64,000 bases of DNA, from NCBI GenBank assembly GCA_028571685.1, contig CM053148.1:91968001-92032000 (forward strand), in the 5' to 3' direction. This stretch comes from Heterohyrax brucei. Its lineage: Eukaryota > Chordata > Mammalia > Hyracoidea > Procaviidae. Below the pieces are notes generated by a model. It ran no database searches and was not told the DNA's origin. It saw only the letters and a program-made list of their open reading frames with translations. Position numbers and translations under genes: made by a program. Positions 42,750 through 55,350 of the stretch are shown here, piece by piece (position 1 is the first letter of the stretch; the number at the start of each line of letters is the position of its first letter).

Positions 42750-43934
42750 GTTCCTAGATTCTAAGAAATTTCTGTCCTGGGATCAGAGATGGGAAATCAG
42801 GAGGACAGGTGATAGATCTCTGTTTACTACCTCTTCCTTCCTGTCAGTATCTCCGGTAAGCAACATCTGCACTGCTACACTGTTGGTTGGTTGTTTGCTT
42901 GTTTTTTATTTTTCAACTACCAGAGACTAGTATTAAAAACTGCTTGATTTGATTCAACAAAGTGGGTAGCATAGAGTTGAAATTACTTCAATTAACCTGG
43001 AAGTCTTTTTGCAACAATAATGACTGAAATATGGCAACGTTAGTTCTAGATTGATGGTAGTTTTTCAAACATCTCAAGTCACAAGATACTGAAGAACTGT
43101 ATACTGTAAATCATGTTAGCCAAATGATGTGTCATAAAAGAAACTGTGTCTATTAGTATTTATTGATGGCTTGAAATTTCATATTCTAATTATATAAAAT
43201 GACTTTAGTTGTATCTAAATCATTTTAATCACCAACAAATCTTTTAAATGTAATGCTACCTAACTAAAAATTACAGATTTTCAGATAGCAATACTCAGTG
43301 AACAAATTAGCAAAAATAATTTATAGCTTTCTGGATTTTATTAATGTATAGAGTAATATTTCATTCCGATGCTGGAAGAAATATTGCAATTTTCTTATTG
43401 TTGTGGTAACAATGGGTAGGTTTGTGAGATAATTTAAATGAAAGATCATTATTCACAATATTAAAGCAAGATCATTATTCACAGTATTAAAGAACAGAAA
43501 AGCACATTCTAGATAAATAACATATCCTGTTACATCTAAAGATGCCAGTTTAAAACAAATAAGTATGACTTTCTATTTATCAATATTTTTATTAGATTAT
43601 CAAGTACAAAGGTTTTCTTCTCCCATAAAACAATACAACTTTTAAAATAAACTTATATTTTTTACATGTGATTACTTTTTTAATGTATTACCAAAATAAT
43701 AGTCTGTAGATTTGTTTTTCTTAAAGGTATTTCTAATTAGTTTTAGGTATTGTATTATTAAACTTTGTAAGAAATATTACTTGTTTAAAATAAATAAATA
43801 AATACAGTGGTGCACTTGATAGAGTGAAGTGATTTCCAAATACTTACTGAATGTGTAAGATTCAGTGTTTATCATGCAGTGTGCTCAAAGGAGCCTCAAA
43901 AGAGTTGGCTGGCAATACGTTCCTAAAAAACACT
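42750..43934. other. AT-rich unidentified DNA
   Basis: No gene or nameable repeat except AAAT-type runs near 43790-43805. Confidence 0.5.
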
Positions 43935-44100
43935 GCTTCTAAGAGCCCTGTGGAGCGCAGATCTATTCTAACACGTGGGACTTCCGTGAGTCCCTTGCTG
44001 TCTAGTAGATTCTGACTCATAGCAGCCCTAAAGGACAGAGCAGAATTGTTCTATAGTGTTTCCACGAAGTTCCTGGTGGATTTGAGCTGCTGACCTCAGT
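43935..44100. repeat. Two SINE pieces head to head
   Basis: 43935-43991 is a plus-strand tail (CCCTGTGGAGCGCAGATCTA, then TTCCGTGAGTC). Directly joined at 43992-44100 is a minus-strand AfroSINE (CTTGCTGTCTAGTAGATTCT, then TTTCCACGAAGTTCCTGG) lacking its tRNA head. Confidence 0.65.
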
Positions 44101-45968
44101 CATAATCAAGTCAACACTTTTTTAAAAAAAAATATAATATTTCACTAAGTGTTCTGGGATTTACAAACTTGGCTTTTACAAAGATTATCACTACTACCTC
44201 AAGTGTGGGGGATACAAGTTTTCTTCACAGCAAGATTCAACGTCATGGGCCTTGAAAATCACTATGAATTAATAAGAATGTGAATAAAAAAAGGCATCTG
44301 AAGTAGAGTGTATTAATCTGGGTTCTTTGAAAAGCAAAGCTCAAAGCAAAGAACAGTGTACAGGAGAATGTGATGTCAGAAGGCAGAACTGAGACCCATG
44401 GGGTGAAACAGGGAAGGAGGAAGAGCCGTAGAAGAATTATTATGGCCAAACCTACAACTTGTAAGTCTCCTCCATCCGCGAGTCAAGTTTCTTAACCAAC
44501 GGTGAGGAAGTTTAAACTGGCTAATGATATATGTCTTAAAAATGTTTATCTAAAGCAGTGGCAAAGTTTATTTTTAGTGAAAAGAACTCAATTCTTATAA
44601 ATGGATATTTCTAGATCTAGAGATTTAAATATAAATCTAAATATGGATGTAGGTATGAGAATGTGACATTCATATGATCCATTATTAGAGATTTTAAAAG
44701 ATTATCTCATTGATGAAATAAGCAAATGTTTATTGCATATCCTTTATGTATCAAAAACAATCTCAAAATTAAAAAAAAACAGAAGCTTCCCTCTTTAGTT
44801 AGTATACTGATATTTACTTATATATCAACTAAAGATTGTATTTTATTTGTACTGTACAAATAATGCGGCTAAGTCATGTCACACATTTTACGTTAAAAAA
44901 TTCTTGAACTTAAACTTGTGATTGACATTTCTTTGGGGCACATGTGGGAACATCAATTAAGCATTTATCTTTTCCATGATATCTGTTATGCTATGATTTA
45001 TTCCCCTGACAAGCAAAGTGCTCAGGTGAAATATGTTTTCTTTGCATGTTGCCCTGAAAATATTTCAGAGACAGAAATTTGACAGGGTATGTGCAGTGTT
45101 CTCTATGGTTTATTGTATATTATTTCATGAACTTTCTACATTGTAAAAGTCCTTGTTTTTTCTAAAATTACTTTTTTAGAAATATGATAAAATATTTAGT
45201 ACCCAACATTCAAAGGTCTGTATGATTAAGTTTCTCTAGATCTTTGAAATTTCATATGTGCTCAGGATGTTTGAATAAAAAAATAAATTATAACATTCCT
45301 ATTTTCACATTGGTAAGACCTTTCAGAGTGTTTTCTTCATTCATATCAGTATTACTGTAGACTCTCAATATTTAAAAGAAAAACAATAAATGCATATGTG
45401 AATAAAAAATATATTACTTCTTTAATTGGAAAGAAAATAAATCACTTAATTATGAATTCTTTTGATGATTAAAAAAAGTTTTTTTCATGTACCCAGTAAA
45501 TAAAACATTTTATTATAGTTTTGTTTCATGATTTCCACATTTGAGCTTTGTTAAAATTGCAACTAATAGGTGTCATTTTTCTCACTTTCTGTGTGTAGCC
45601 AGTGACTCTATGACTACTCTAATGTGTGACCTTATGAAAAGTGCTTAAATTTACAATCTCTCATTTCTTTATCTGTAACCTGGTGATAATTGTTTTCACA
45701 TTAATATTAAATGGAATAATATGTATAATCTCCTAGAACAGCCTCTGATGATTTCCCAGTAAAGGGTAGCTATTTTGAATATGTATACCAGATAGAAAGA
45801 CGTCTCATCCTGCACATTCCTTACCACTACTCCTTAAAACTCAAGTACCTTTTACCTCAGACAGGCAAAGAAAGCCAATCATTTTTCCCTTTTTGATTTT
45901 GCATAACAATCTTTTCCACTACAAATTCTCCTAGAAAGCAGCAATTTCTTTTAATGCATTAAAAAAAA
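44101..45968. other. AT-rich unidentified DNA
   Basis: No gene seen. A stretch at 44305-44460 is less AT-rich and might be an old LTR piece, but I cannot name it. Confidence 0.45.
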
Positions 45969-48498
45969 ATTGTTGTGATTAAGTGAAAGTTTACAATCCA
46001 AGTGAATTTTCCATATAAAACCCCAAGCACACTCCTCTCTGCAGCTCTGTGACAACCTTTCCATCTCTGTGACAGCACACTCTTCTTTTTCACTCTTCCA
46101 GTATGCCTTCAACCACCACTTGTCTCCTTCTCTCCTCTCCCTTCTGTAAAGAAACTGGTAGGACAGCCTCATATATATGTTAAACCATCAAGTAGACACG
46201 CCACAGCATCACTATGTCCCCAAGTCCAGTTCATTCTTTGTCTGAAGTGCTGGCTTCAGGACTGATTTCAGCTCTCGGCTAGCAGCAAGTCTAGGAGCCA
46301 CGTTCTCAGGGGACCCTCCAGGTTGTTGGACCATCAATTCAGGTCTTTTAATAGAGTTCTTGATCAGCACACCTCTTTTTCTGGTGCTATGTCAGGAACT
46401 CTGTCTACATTGTGTCCCCATCAAGGTTGTCTTTGATGGTGGCTAGGCACCATGAGTTCTTCTGGTCTAATGCTGATGTAGACCAACAGAAGTATGGGTC
46501 CTTCTGTTTCCTGGGCTCATTTGTCCTCGTGTCTTTGATGTTCTTGACTGTCATCATTTCCAAGTAGGTTGTGATCAATTGATGATCCTCAGAGGACAGC
46601 TTGCTGGCTTTTAAGACCCAAGGCACCACTCACCAATATGAGGTGTAGAAGACTCTCTTAGAAAAAGACTAGTTATGTCAGTTGACCTTGATATCCTGAA
46701 AACATGGTCTTCAGACTCCTGTCCCTGCTTCTCTGTCCTTTGAAATGTTAGACTGAATTTAAAGAACCTATTAGCTTCTGGGGAAACTCTGGTGGTGTAG
46801 TAGTTAAGTGCTATGACTACTAACCAAGAGGTTGATAGTTCAAATCTGCCAGGCACTGCTGGGAAACTCTATGGAGCAGTTCTACTCTGTTCTATAGGGA
46901 TGCTACAAGTTGAAATTGACTCGATGCTTGTGGGTTGGGTGGTTTTTTCTTTATTAACTTATGGTGTAGTCCAGTTATGCTGACCTGCCGTCTACTGCAT
47001 GCTCCCACTCCCTTCACCTAAGTGAATTCTTGTCGACTATCTAATCTATGAACAACCCTGTCTCTCCCTCCCTACACTTGTATCCATCAAAGAGTATTTT
47101 CTTCTATGCGTAAGTCTTTTCTTAAGTCCTAATTATAGTGTTCTCATATAATACTTGTCCTTTTGGAGCTGAATGATTTTACTCAGCACAACTTCTTCCA
47201 GCTGATTCCAGGTTCTGAGGTGTTTCATAAAATCATCCTTGTTCTTTATCATTGCATTGTGTTCTACTGTGTATATGTATCCTAGTTTGTTCATCCACTC
47301 ATCTGTTGATGTGCACCTAGGTTGGTTCCTTCTTTGTGCTATTGTGGACAGTGCTGCAATAAACATTCATGTGCATGTATCTGTTCATGGGACATCCCTT
47401 ATTTCTCTAGGATACATTCCAAACAGTTGGATTGCTGGATTGTATGGTATTTCTATTTCTAGCTTTTTAAAAAAGAGCCAAATTGCTTTCCAGAGAGGTT
47501 GTACCTTTTTAAATTCTCATCGGTAGTGTAGAAGAGTTTTAATCTCTCTACAGTTTGTCCAATATTTGTTGTTTTGTGTTTTCTGGATTAGTGCCAACCT
47601 TGTTGGGATGAGATGGTATTTCACTGTAGTTTTGATTTGGATTTCTGAAATGGCCAATGAGTATGAGCATTTCCTCATGTGTGTTTTGACTGCCTGGATG
47701 TTTCTTTGAAAAAGTGTTTATCCATATCCTTTGCTCATTATTTAATTGTGTTATTTGTCTTTTTCTTGTTGATAGTTTGCAAAATCTTGTAGATTATGAA
47801 ATTAGACATCTATGAGATAGTTGTTTCCAATTTTTTTTCCCCCATTCTGTAGGTGGTCATCTTACTCTCCCAATTTTCTTACAGTCTCCTCTTTGGATGA
47901 ACTTAAGTATTCAATTTTTAGTAGTTCCTATTTATCTATTTTCTCTTCTCCTGTGCATTCTTAGTAAGGTTTTGTAGTCTGTTTAAGCTGTGTATTAAAA
48001 CTTCCAGGGTTGTCCCTATTTTTAATTCTCTAGTCTTTTTCATTTAAGATTTGATACTTAGGTCTTTGATTCACTTTGAATTAGTTTTTGGGTAAGCTGT
48101 GGGATACAGGTCTTGTTTCATTTCAGTTTTTTTTTTTTTTTTGGTGGATGGATATCCAGTTTTTCAACACCAATTGTGAAAGAGATTGTTTTGTCCCCCC
48201 AGTTCACGTCCTTTGGGCCTGTGTCAAATATCAGCTGTTCATAGGTGGCTTCTCTGTTCTATTCCATTGGTCTACATATCAGTTTTTGTACCGGCACCAG
48301 GCTGTTTTGCCTACTGTGGCAGTGTAATAGGTTCTAAGTTCAGGTAGCCTGAGACCTCCACTGTGTTCCTCTTCTTCAGTAGCACTTTACTTATATGGGG
48401 TTTCTTCCTTTTCCAAAGGCAGTTAGCGATTAGTTTCTCCATCTCCTTAAAAAATGACACTGGAAGTTGTATTGGGATTGCATTGTATCTGTATCTTT
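45969..48498 (-). mobile_element. Older 5'-truncated L1 (3' UTR and ORF2 C-terminus)
   Basis: The minus-strand 3' UTR at 45969-47132 begins TTGTTGTGATTAAGTGAAAG. ORF2 C-terminal sequence (47133 to about 48498) follows and breaks off at TATTGGGATTGCATTGTATC. The frame 47133-47366 shows RRNQPRCTSTDEWMNKLGYI and ends YYMRTL. More diverged than the L1s at 38819 and 58895, with stops and frameshifts throughout. An AfroSINE interrupts the UTR. Confidence 0.85.
46785..46957 (+). repeat. AfroSINE nested in L1 3' UTR
   Basis: GGAAACTCTGGTGGTGTAGT head, AGTTCAAATCTGCCAGGC box B, GGGATGCTACAAGTTGAAAT tail. Confidence 0.93.
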
Positions 48499-50804
48499 TA
48501 AGACTTTTTAGTGGTAAAATATCCCACTGAACTACTTGTACAGGATTCTTGTGTATTTGGTGAAAAACAATGGCTTATTCATTTCTTTCAGACTTACTGC
48601 TGAAAAACCTCTGGAGTTATCAACTTTTTTTTTTTTTTTTTTTTTATGTCCTGCCTAAATTCCAGGTAACTCTAGCTCTGATTTGGTAGATTGTATCTCT
48701 TTCCTCTGATATATAAGCATGTCATTCAACAGATTGGTCTTTCTGAATCTCTCTGATGTTCTTTCCACTTTGCACCCCTTTATCTGCTCTCTTCTATCAC
48801 CTTAGTTCATGAAGTTTAGCAGTAATGTATTTCTTAACATAGGAAACTTAGTAACCCAAGTGTATTTTACAATATAATTGAAACTGAAGGAAAAACTATG
48901 TATACATGGTGAGAAATGGAGATCTAACAAAAAAGAGAAAGACAAGGGAGGAAAAGGAAAAGACTAAGTGACTTCACAGCAGAATCATGATGTATTTCTT
49001 AGAAAAATTAGCAACACATTTAGTTGCTTGGAATGTGTTAGAATGTCAAATTAACACTGACATTTGGGGAAAAGATTTAATTATAATAAAATGAAATTAA
49101 ACATGAAAATATTCTACTCAGAATGTCTATCACTATCTGTCTTAAAAAAATTTGTTTTAAAGTTTATGGAACAAGAACCATTGCTCACGGTATGAAAGAC
49201 ATGAAAACTTCTACTGTAATTATTTATGTAAATTTTAACATAAAGGAATCATTTTCTAACAAATAAGTTTACATTGTTCCTGGTGAAGCTCAGAATGGAA
49301 ACACTTATCTTGGAAGAAGGAATGTCAAACTACAATTCTTCATAATTACTCCTAGTCAGAAGCTCTTTGTTTCACATTTGTAGATACTACCAAGAAGAAA
49401 ACAAATTTAATTTTATTACTGTGCTGAAACATAGACTCTTCAGTATACAGCATGGATATACTTAAGAGGAAACTCTGTAATCCAGTGACACTGTTTTCAA
49501 ATTTTCTATGAAACTGCTGAAAATTCTTTTGAAGAACTTAGTAGAGAACTTGGCAGAGTCACAACTGACTCAGTGGCAGTGAGTTTATTTTTTTAGTATC
49601 TTACAGTGTCCATTATTACCTACTGCACAGCAGCAATTTTTCTTTTTTAGAGAAATGTTTGTATATTGTAGATTTCAATTTTGTCTGTGGAAAACTGCAT
49701 TTTCCAGCAGTGTTGGCTTCAAAAAAGTCAGTCCTTTACTCCTAAACTCCTTAATTTTACATTTTGATTCTTCTATATGACAAATATTGTTATTGTGTAT
49801 AGTTCCAGATGGTATTCAGAATTCATATTTAGAATCAATAAATAAAACTAAAATTATTGAAGGTTAAATCTAGATAAATACATGAGTATGCTATTATGAT
49901 TTTAACTACTACATTTGAAGTTTTTTTTTTTTTATTTAATGTGGCATCTGGTAAAAAGTATTTGTAAAACAGCCAGCCAAGTGCAGGAAAAGTCAAATGA
50001 TAATAATATAAATTATTTAAATTGACCCTATTAGTCTAAGTTTGAATTGACAGCATTACTAGATTTTTACTTAAATAACGCACGCTTTCTACATGTTTTT
50101 GAGAATTGCTCTCTCATCCCATAATGCATTTTCTTAAGTGCCACTGTGCTAACTTTTTCTATATATGTTGCTTTAAATAAATAAAAAAAAAAGACATTAG
50201 CTCAGAGAATTTATGAAAATACAAGAGGAGGGAAGAGTTGACAAACAAACTTGGGGAGTATGTGTTATTTGCTTAAAAATATAGTAAACTCCTCAGACCA
50301 AAATCATTTAATCTACAGAGTTTTCTGATATATATATGTGTGTTTGTATGATATTTATAATTTATAATTTTAAAATAAGATTAAGAAACATTAACAATGT
50401 AACTCTTACATTTGCTCTTGCCTAAATGGTTTGTATCAAATTAAATGTCTTCTTTGACATAACAGATTTGCTCTAGAAGCATAATCTGTCTTTGAACTAA
50501 GGTTAAGCCACACAGAGACTAGCTACGAAATAATCAAAAAGATCTACCCAAATCTAAATAATGGTTAGAGGATAATTAAGTTATTCTTGAGAAAGACAAT
50601 GCCAACTATAGACTGTGTGTGAATTTGTTTGTATAAATAGAAAATAAAAATAAAAACCTACCAGGAATATCATGAAACAAATGTGAAAATAAGTAAACAG
50701 ACCAAGGGAAAAAATGAATTATGTTAAACAAATTTGAACAATTGTTCCATTATTTTGCCTCTATATTGTGTATTTTCTAATAAGTTCTTTTCATGAAAAT
50801 ATTG
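48499..50804. other. AT-rich, mostly unidentified DNA
   Basis: T-run of 21 at 48625-48645; a possible SINE tail stub at 49545-49590 (GTCACAACTGACTCAGTGGC); T-run at 49921-49933. No gene seen. Confidence 0.45.
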
Positions 50805-51010
50805 GAACATATATAAAAATATTATACACACATATATACATAATATATTACACACATATACAATATATTATATATTGCCAAGTGCCATTGAGTCGGATCC
50901 GACTCATGGCGACCCTAGGGGCGATGTGCACACACTGTATATTATATACACATATATATGTATGATAACAATGCCAAAGCCAAAAGCCAAGTGCCACTGA
51001 GTTGAACAAC
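50805..51010. repeat. (TA/CA)n microsatellite with two SINE 3'-end pieces
   Basis: ATATAC-type dinucleotide repeat. Inside it at 50877-50930 is a minus-strand SINE 3' end with the perfect palindrome GAGTCGGATCCGACTC (50889-50904). A second stub (AAGCCAAGTGCCACTGAGTT) lies at 50985-51007. Confidence 0.8.
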
Positions 51011-51037
51011 AACAATACATGTCATATATATAATTTT

Positions 51038-51190
51038 GTTAGTTGCCATCTGGTTGGTATCCTGACTCATTCATAGAGACCCAATATGTTACAAAGTAGA
51101 AATGAGCTATGTAGGACTTTCCTGACTATAGCCTGTGGAAGAAGATTACCTATACGTTTTTTCACATTGTGGCTGGTTGGTTCAAACTGT
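51038..51190 (-). repeat. AfroLA-like or long SINE, diverged
   Basis: GTTAGTTGCCATCTGGTTGG (3' end), AACCCACCCA-side block replaced by GGCTGGTTGGTTCAAACTGT. Family assignment between AfroLA and long AfroSINE is uncertain. A short CT-type repeat follows at 51208-51220. Confidence 0.6.
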
Positions 51191-51334
51191 ATGTAATACA
51201 CACTCTCTCTCTCTCTCATATGTGTATGTATATTATTTAAATATGTGTATGCATATGCACACATAGACATATTATAGATACATATTATGTATAATTTTTT
51301 AAACCTCATCATGACTTTTAGAACCATAAAATAT

Positions 51335-51525
51335 TCAGGTGGACCAGTGGTTAAATCCCTTGACTGCTAACAGAAAGTTCAGCAGTTCAAAACCATCAGC
51401 CACTCCATGGGAGAAAGCTGTGGTGGTGACACGCTTCCCGTAAGACGACAGCACTGGAAACCTGTGAGGCAGTTCTAATCTGTCCTATATGGTCACTGAG
51501 TCAGAAACAACTCTACACAACAGGT
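51335..51525 (+). repeat. AfroSINE, long form
   Basis: Retains the middle segment (ATGGGAGAAAGCTGTGGTGG, then CGCTTCCCGTAAGACGACAG) between the tRNA part and the tail TATATGGTCACTGAGTCAGA. Confidence 0.85.
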
Positions 51526-51692
51526 TGAATTTTACTAAAAAGGATAAAAGACACAAGCAGTTTTTTTTGAAATGAATTTTTCTTCAAAACAGATGAAAGA
51601 CCAAAACACATAGATGCAAGAAAAGCTGTGAGCCTCAAATGGGAAAAACTGAAGGGAAACAAACATAGGATAACACAGTAAAACTTCTAAAT

Positions 51693-51841
51693 GGCATTCA
51701 AACCCCTTGCTTTCGAGCTGGTCCCAACTCATAGGAGAGCATAGAACTGCACCACAGAATTTCCAAGGAGGCATGATGGATTCGAACCACTGATCTTTTG
51801 CTTAGTAGCCGTGACAGTTATCCACCACCACAAGGACTTCT
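51693..51841 (-). repeat. AfroSINE, short form
   Basis: Reverse copy: GAATTTCCAAGGAGGCATGA, GATTCGAACCACTGATC, TTGCTTAGTAGCCGTGACAG. Confidence 0.9.
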
Positions 51842-51931
51842 AGTGTCTCTCAATGCTAAGACAGGCAAAAGTCTTAAAGTCACCAGACTAAAAGGACTCA
51901 TTATCTTGTAAGTGCCAAAAATAAAATAAAA

Positions 51932-51977
51932 AAACAAACCCACTGCCATTGAGCCGATTCCAACTCATAGCAACCGA
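51932..51977 (-). repeat. AfroSINE 3'-end stub
   Basis: AAACCCACTGCCATTGAGCC, then GATTCCAACTCATAGCAACC. It is preceded by an A-rich run and 5'-truncated after about 45 bases. Confidence 0.75.
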
Positions 51978-53039
51978 AGGAAGACTAACAGATAATGTTT
52001 CAACTGAAAACATGAAACTCAGAAGACAAAGGAATGGCACTTCAAATTTGAAGGGAAAAAAACTAAAATTCTATACCATGTAAAATTTTCATTTAGATAT
52101 TATAGTGAGTTTATTTCTAGGCAAAAAATGACTACAACAGAAAGACCTAAGAGATTGTATTAGATAAAAATACTGATGTTACAGTTCCTGATTTTGATAA
52201 CTACTAGCACTGTACTATAATGAAACAAGGGATTAATATTTTTTTCTCAGGAAATGTGCAAGGAATATGAAGGAGTTAATCATATGATATAATCAAACTT
52301 CTGTCTAATCACTTAAGTACATAAATATGTATATTTAAAATTCTGTATGATCATGCATTACAAAATGCCCTTTGGGCCACATCCAACCTTATCTACCTCT
52401 GTGGTCCCATAGATTCAGAAATCCTAGTGAGAGAACAAGGTACAGCAGACAAGTGGTACGAACACAACATGTGTCTCATGTCTCTGGTATACAAAGTGAT
52501 TGTGCTGTCAGGCATATAACACATAGTACATAAAAAGGACTAAAGAAGCATTTCCAGATACACTAACACATTTTAAACACAATAATACAGTAATAATAAT
52601 AATAATGCTTTGATATTTGGTACAAAGTATCACTGTTTGTTATTATGAAGCAATGAGGCATCGCAGGAACCTCAGATTTTTAATATAATAGACTTTATGG
52701 AGATTGGATCATAACTATGAGTTATACCTGTTATATTTTCATAACCCAGGGGACAGCCTGTATATAATAATGTATTCACAAAACGTAAAATCACATTCCA
52801 TGCTATTTCACAGAATACATTGTGAACATTATTTAAAAACTTAAAGGACATGAACAGATGCCATCACTCCACACCCACCCCATCTAACCTACCCTGGAGA
52901 TCACCTGCAGACAGCTCCAGCACTTTGCAAAGTCTTTCTGAACTTGATTCTATGAGAAATCTCCCCAGTAACAGGATCATGGTCAGCTTTCATAGGATAG
53001 AATGAGACAAGATAATACTCCGGTAGTGACCCGCAACGA
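51978..53039. other. Unidentified DNA
   Basis: No gene seen. A short AAT repeat lies at 52586-52604. Confidence 0.45.
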
Positions 53040-53511
53040 ATGTTGCCTAGGATGTGTTGGATAAATATGCTGTGCTCCTTGCCATGATGTTTTCAGTTTC
53101 TTCATAGTCATGTGAAAGTTAGATAGTGAATAAGGAAGACTGAGGAAGAATAGATGCTGCTGAATTATGATGTTGGGCAAAATTATTGACTATACCATGG
53201 ACTGCCAGAAGAATGCACAGATCAGTCTAGAAGTACATCCAGAATGTTCATAAGAAGCAAAGAGGGTGTGGCATAATCTCATACACTTTGGCCATGTTAT
53301 CAGGAGAGACCATTTCCTGGAGAGGACCATCATGCTTGGTAAAATACAGGGCCAAGCGAAAAGCACATGGCCTTCAGTGATACGGAATGACACAGTGACC
53401 GCAACAACGGGCTCAAACGATGACTGTTAGGATTTTGCAGGACAGGGCAGTGTTTCGTTCTGTTGGGCCTGGGGTTGCAAAGAGTCAGAATCAACTCATT
53501 GGCACTCAGCC
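53040..53511 (+). mobile_element. RTE/BovB-type LINE, 3' end
   Basis: Plus-strand copy of the end of the RTE ORF and tail: TGAATAAGGAAGACTGAGGA, GACTATACCATGGACTGCC, GACCATCATGCTTGGTAAAA, then GGGCAGTGTTTCGTTCTGTT and AGTCAGAATCAACTCATTGG. The translated text near 53155 runs ELWCWAKIIDYTMDCQK-like, typical of the C-terminal region of the family, but frames are broken. Confidence 0.8.
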
Positions 53512-53744
53512 ACCACTTTCCTCTTGCTGCTATAGCAATTTACCCCAGACATAGTGGTTTCAACTACCAGATTTGTTACTTTACCTTTCTGGAGACTTCA
53601 ATAAGATATATCAAGGTGTGTCTTTGTTGTTAATTGCCTTCAGGAGGGCTCCCACTTGAGAGGGGACATTATTTATGACTAAATAAGACATTATCCCATC
53701 CTGGGCCATCTTCACAGTCTGGTATTTGTGGGCATATTCCCACG

Positions 53745-53880
53745 GGTACCATGTCAGACCATTTCATGGAGAGTTTTTCTGGCTTCACTGACCCTCTGCT
53801 TTGTCAAGTATGATGTTCTTCTCCAGCCATCGATCCCTCTCAAGGATGCACCCCATCTAAGTAGATTTCCAATACAGTAT
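53745..53880 (-). mobile_element. RTE/BovB-type LINE fragment, opposite orientation
   Basis: CACTGACCCTCTGCTTTGTC, AAGTATGATGTTCTTCTCCA match the same family region as 8690-8740. Orientation is opposite to the piece at 53040-53511. Confidence 0.7.
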
Positions 53881-55204
53881 CATGGGGATAAAGAGACCCC
53901 AGACTCAAATTAACTGAGTCATTTTTATTAAGCCAAGACAAAGACAATTACTGCAAAGAGGGATTCTGCTAGTCTCTTATGCCTAGTCCTAACTGGAAGA
54001 TCCCTTGTTCCATCATTGACTATGTCTTGGCTTAAAAAATCTATTTTGTTTAAATTTGAGTTCAAATACTCGGTAGAAACTGACAGCATTTTAAAGTTAC
54101 TGCTAATCCAGAATAATTTGGCACCAAAATTGGATACATTAGACTGAGGAAACTGAATTATTGTAACATTTATGTAAGAATATTGCTAATATTCCATGTT
54201 CTGTTGTCTAAGTAAAAAAAAAAAAAAAAAAAAAATTAAGCTTTTCTTTTCTTGTTTTTCCTGTTAGTGAAGATCTGTATTTCAATGATGTAATCCTTTA
54301 ACTTCTGGGTTTTTTTTTTGTACCTGAGATTTTGTCAGATTTCTTGGCAGATGTCAAAATTTAGACTCAAGATACTCAGAGTGTTTTAAAAGATTCCACC
54401 CATGGACTCCAAAGAAGCATGCTGAAATGACTACAATGATCAAAGAAGTACTTTAAAATAAAGTGGCCATCTCTTATCTTTATAATATTTACTATAATAT
54501 TGTTAAAAACTGTCAATTTTTTAATGCAACTTTATGAAGAACATTTTCATGAATTAAAAGGATTTTTTAGCAACATCAAGATGAGAAACAGCCAAAATGT
54601 GTCATGTACAACTCATCCAAAGATCCAGACTTCTCCCAGACCTTACCTAGTATGTCTCTTCCTTGTATCCTTGCTGGTTATAATGATTGGTGGACTGGTA
54701 ATATAGGTAATAGACTCCATGAAATTTATGATCCATTGTAGAGACACTGGCTTAGTTTAGGGTAGCTAACTCTGAGGTCTGCACAGGTAGCACAAAGAAC
54801 AGAGTGCTAACTGGTAAAGACCTACCCATGGATGTCTGGTCACCACAGAAAGGCTGCACAGGCAGTTGATGAAGAAGGACAGTCCTAACTTAGGACCTAG
54901 CCTAGGGACTCAAGAGAGAAAGGATTCGTCAGTCTGAATTGCAGGGTGTTTAGCAGACCTCTGAGCTGGTACCTGGCACTAGGTGGCAGGGGTATCTTGT
55001 CTTGGCTCAGAGTGGCTGGATGTGAGGTCTAACCTAATTCTGGGTGGTTACTGTAAAAGAAGAAGTCTCACCAAAGTAGATAGTGACAATGAATGGAGAT
55101 AAGGGGGAAGTAAAGCCTGGGTCCACTTGCAGAAGGGAATTGGATTTATGCTGATCTACTCAGCTAGAGATAAAGACGGGATTTCCCTATCCTTCTCTCC
55201 TTTA
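53881..55204. other. Unidentified DNA
   Basis: A poly(A) run of 22 lies at 54214-54235. The segment 54720-55150 is noticeably less AT-rich and could be part of an LTR, but I recognise nothing specific. Confidence 0.4.
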
Positions 55205-55350
55205 AGAGAAACCCTGGTGGCATCGTGGCTGAGCCATACAACTGCCAACCAACAGACTGACATTTCAAATCCACCAGGAAAACTCTATAGGGCAGTTCCG
55301 CTCAATCCTGGAGGGTCACTGTGAGTTAGAAGTTACCAGATGGTAATTTT
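55205..55350 (+). repeat. AfroSINE, short form
   Basis: GAAACCCTGGTGGCATCGTG head, ATTTCAAATCCACCAGG. It lacks the CTCCTTGG stretch after box B. Confidence 0.9.
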
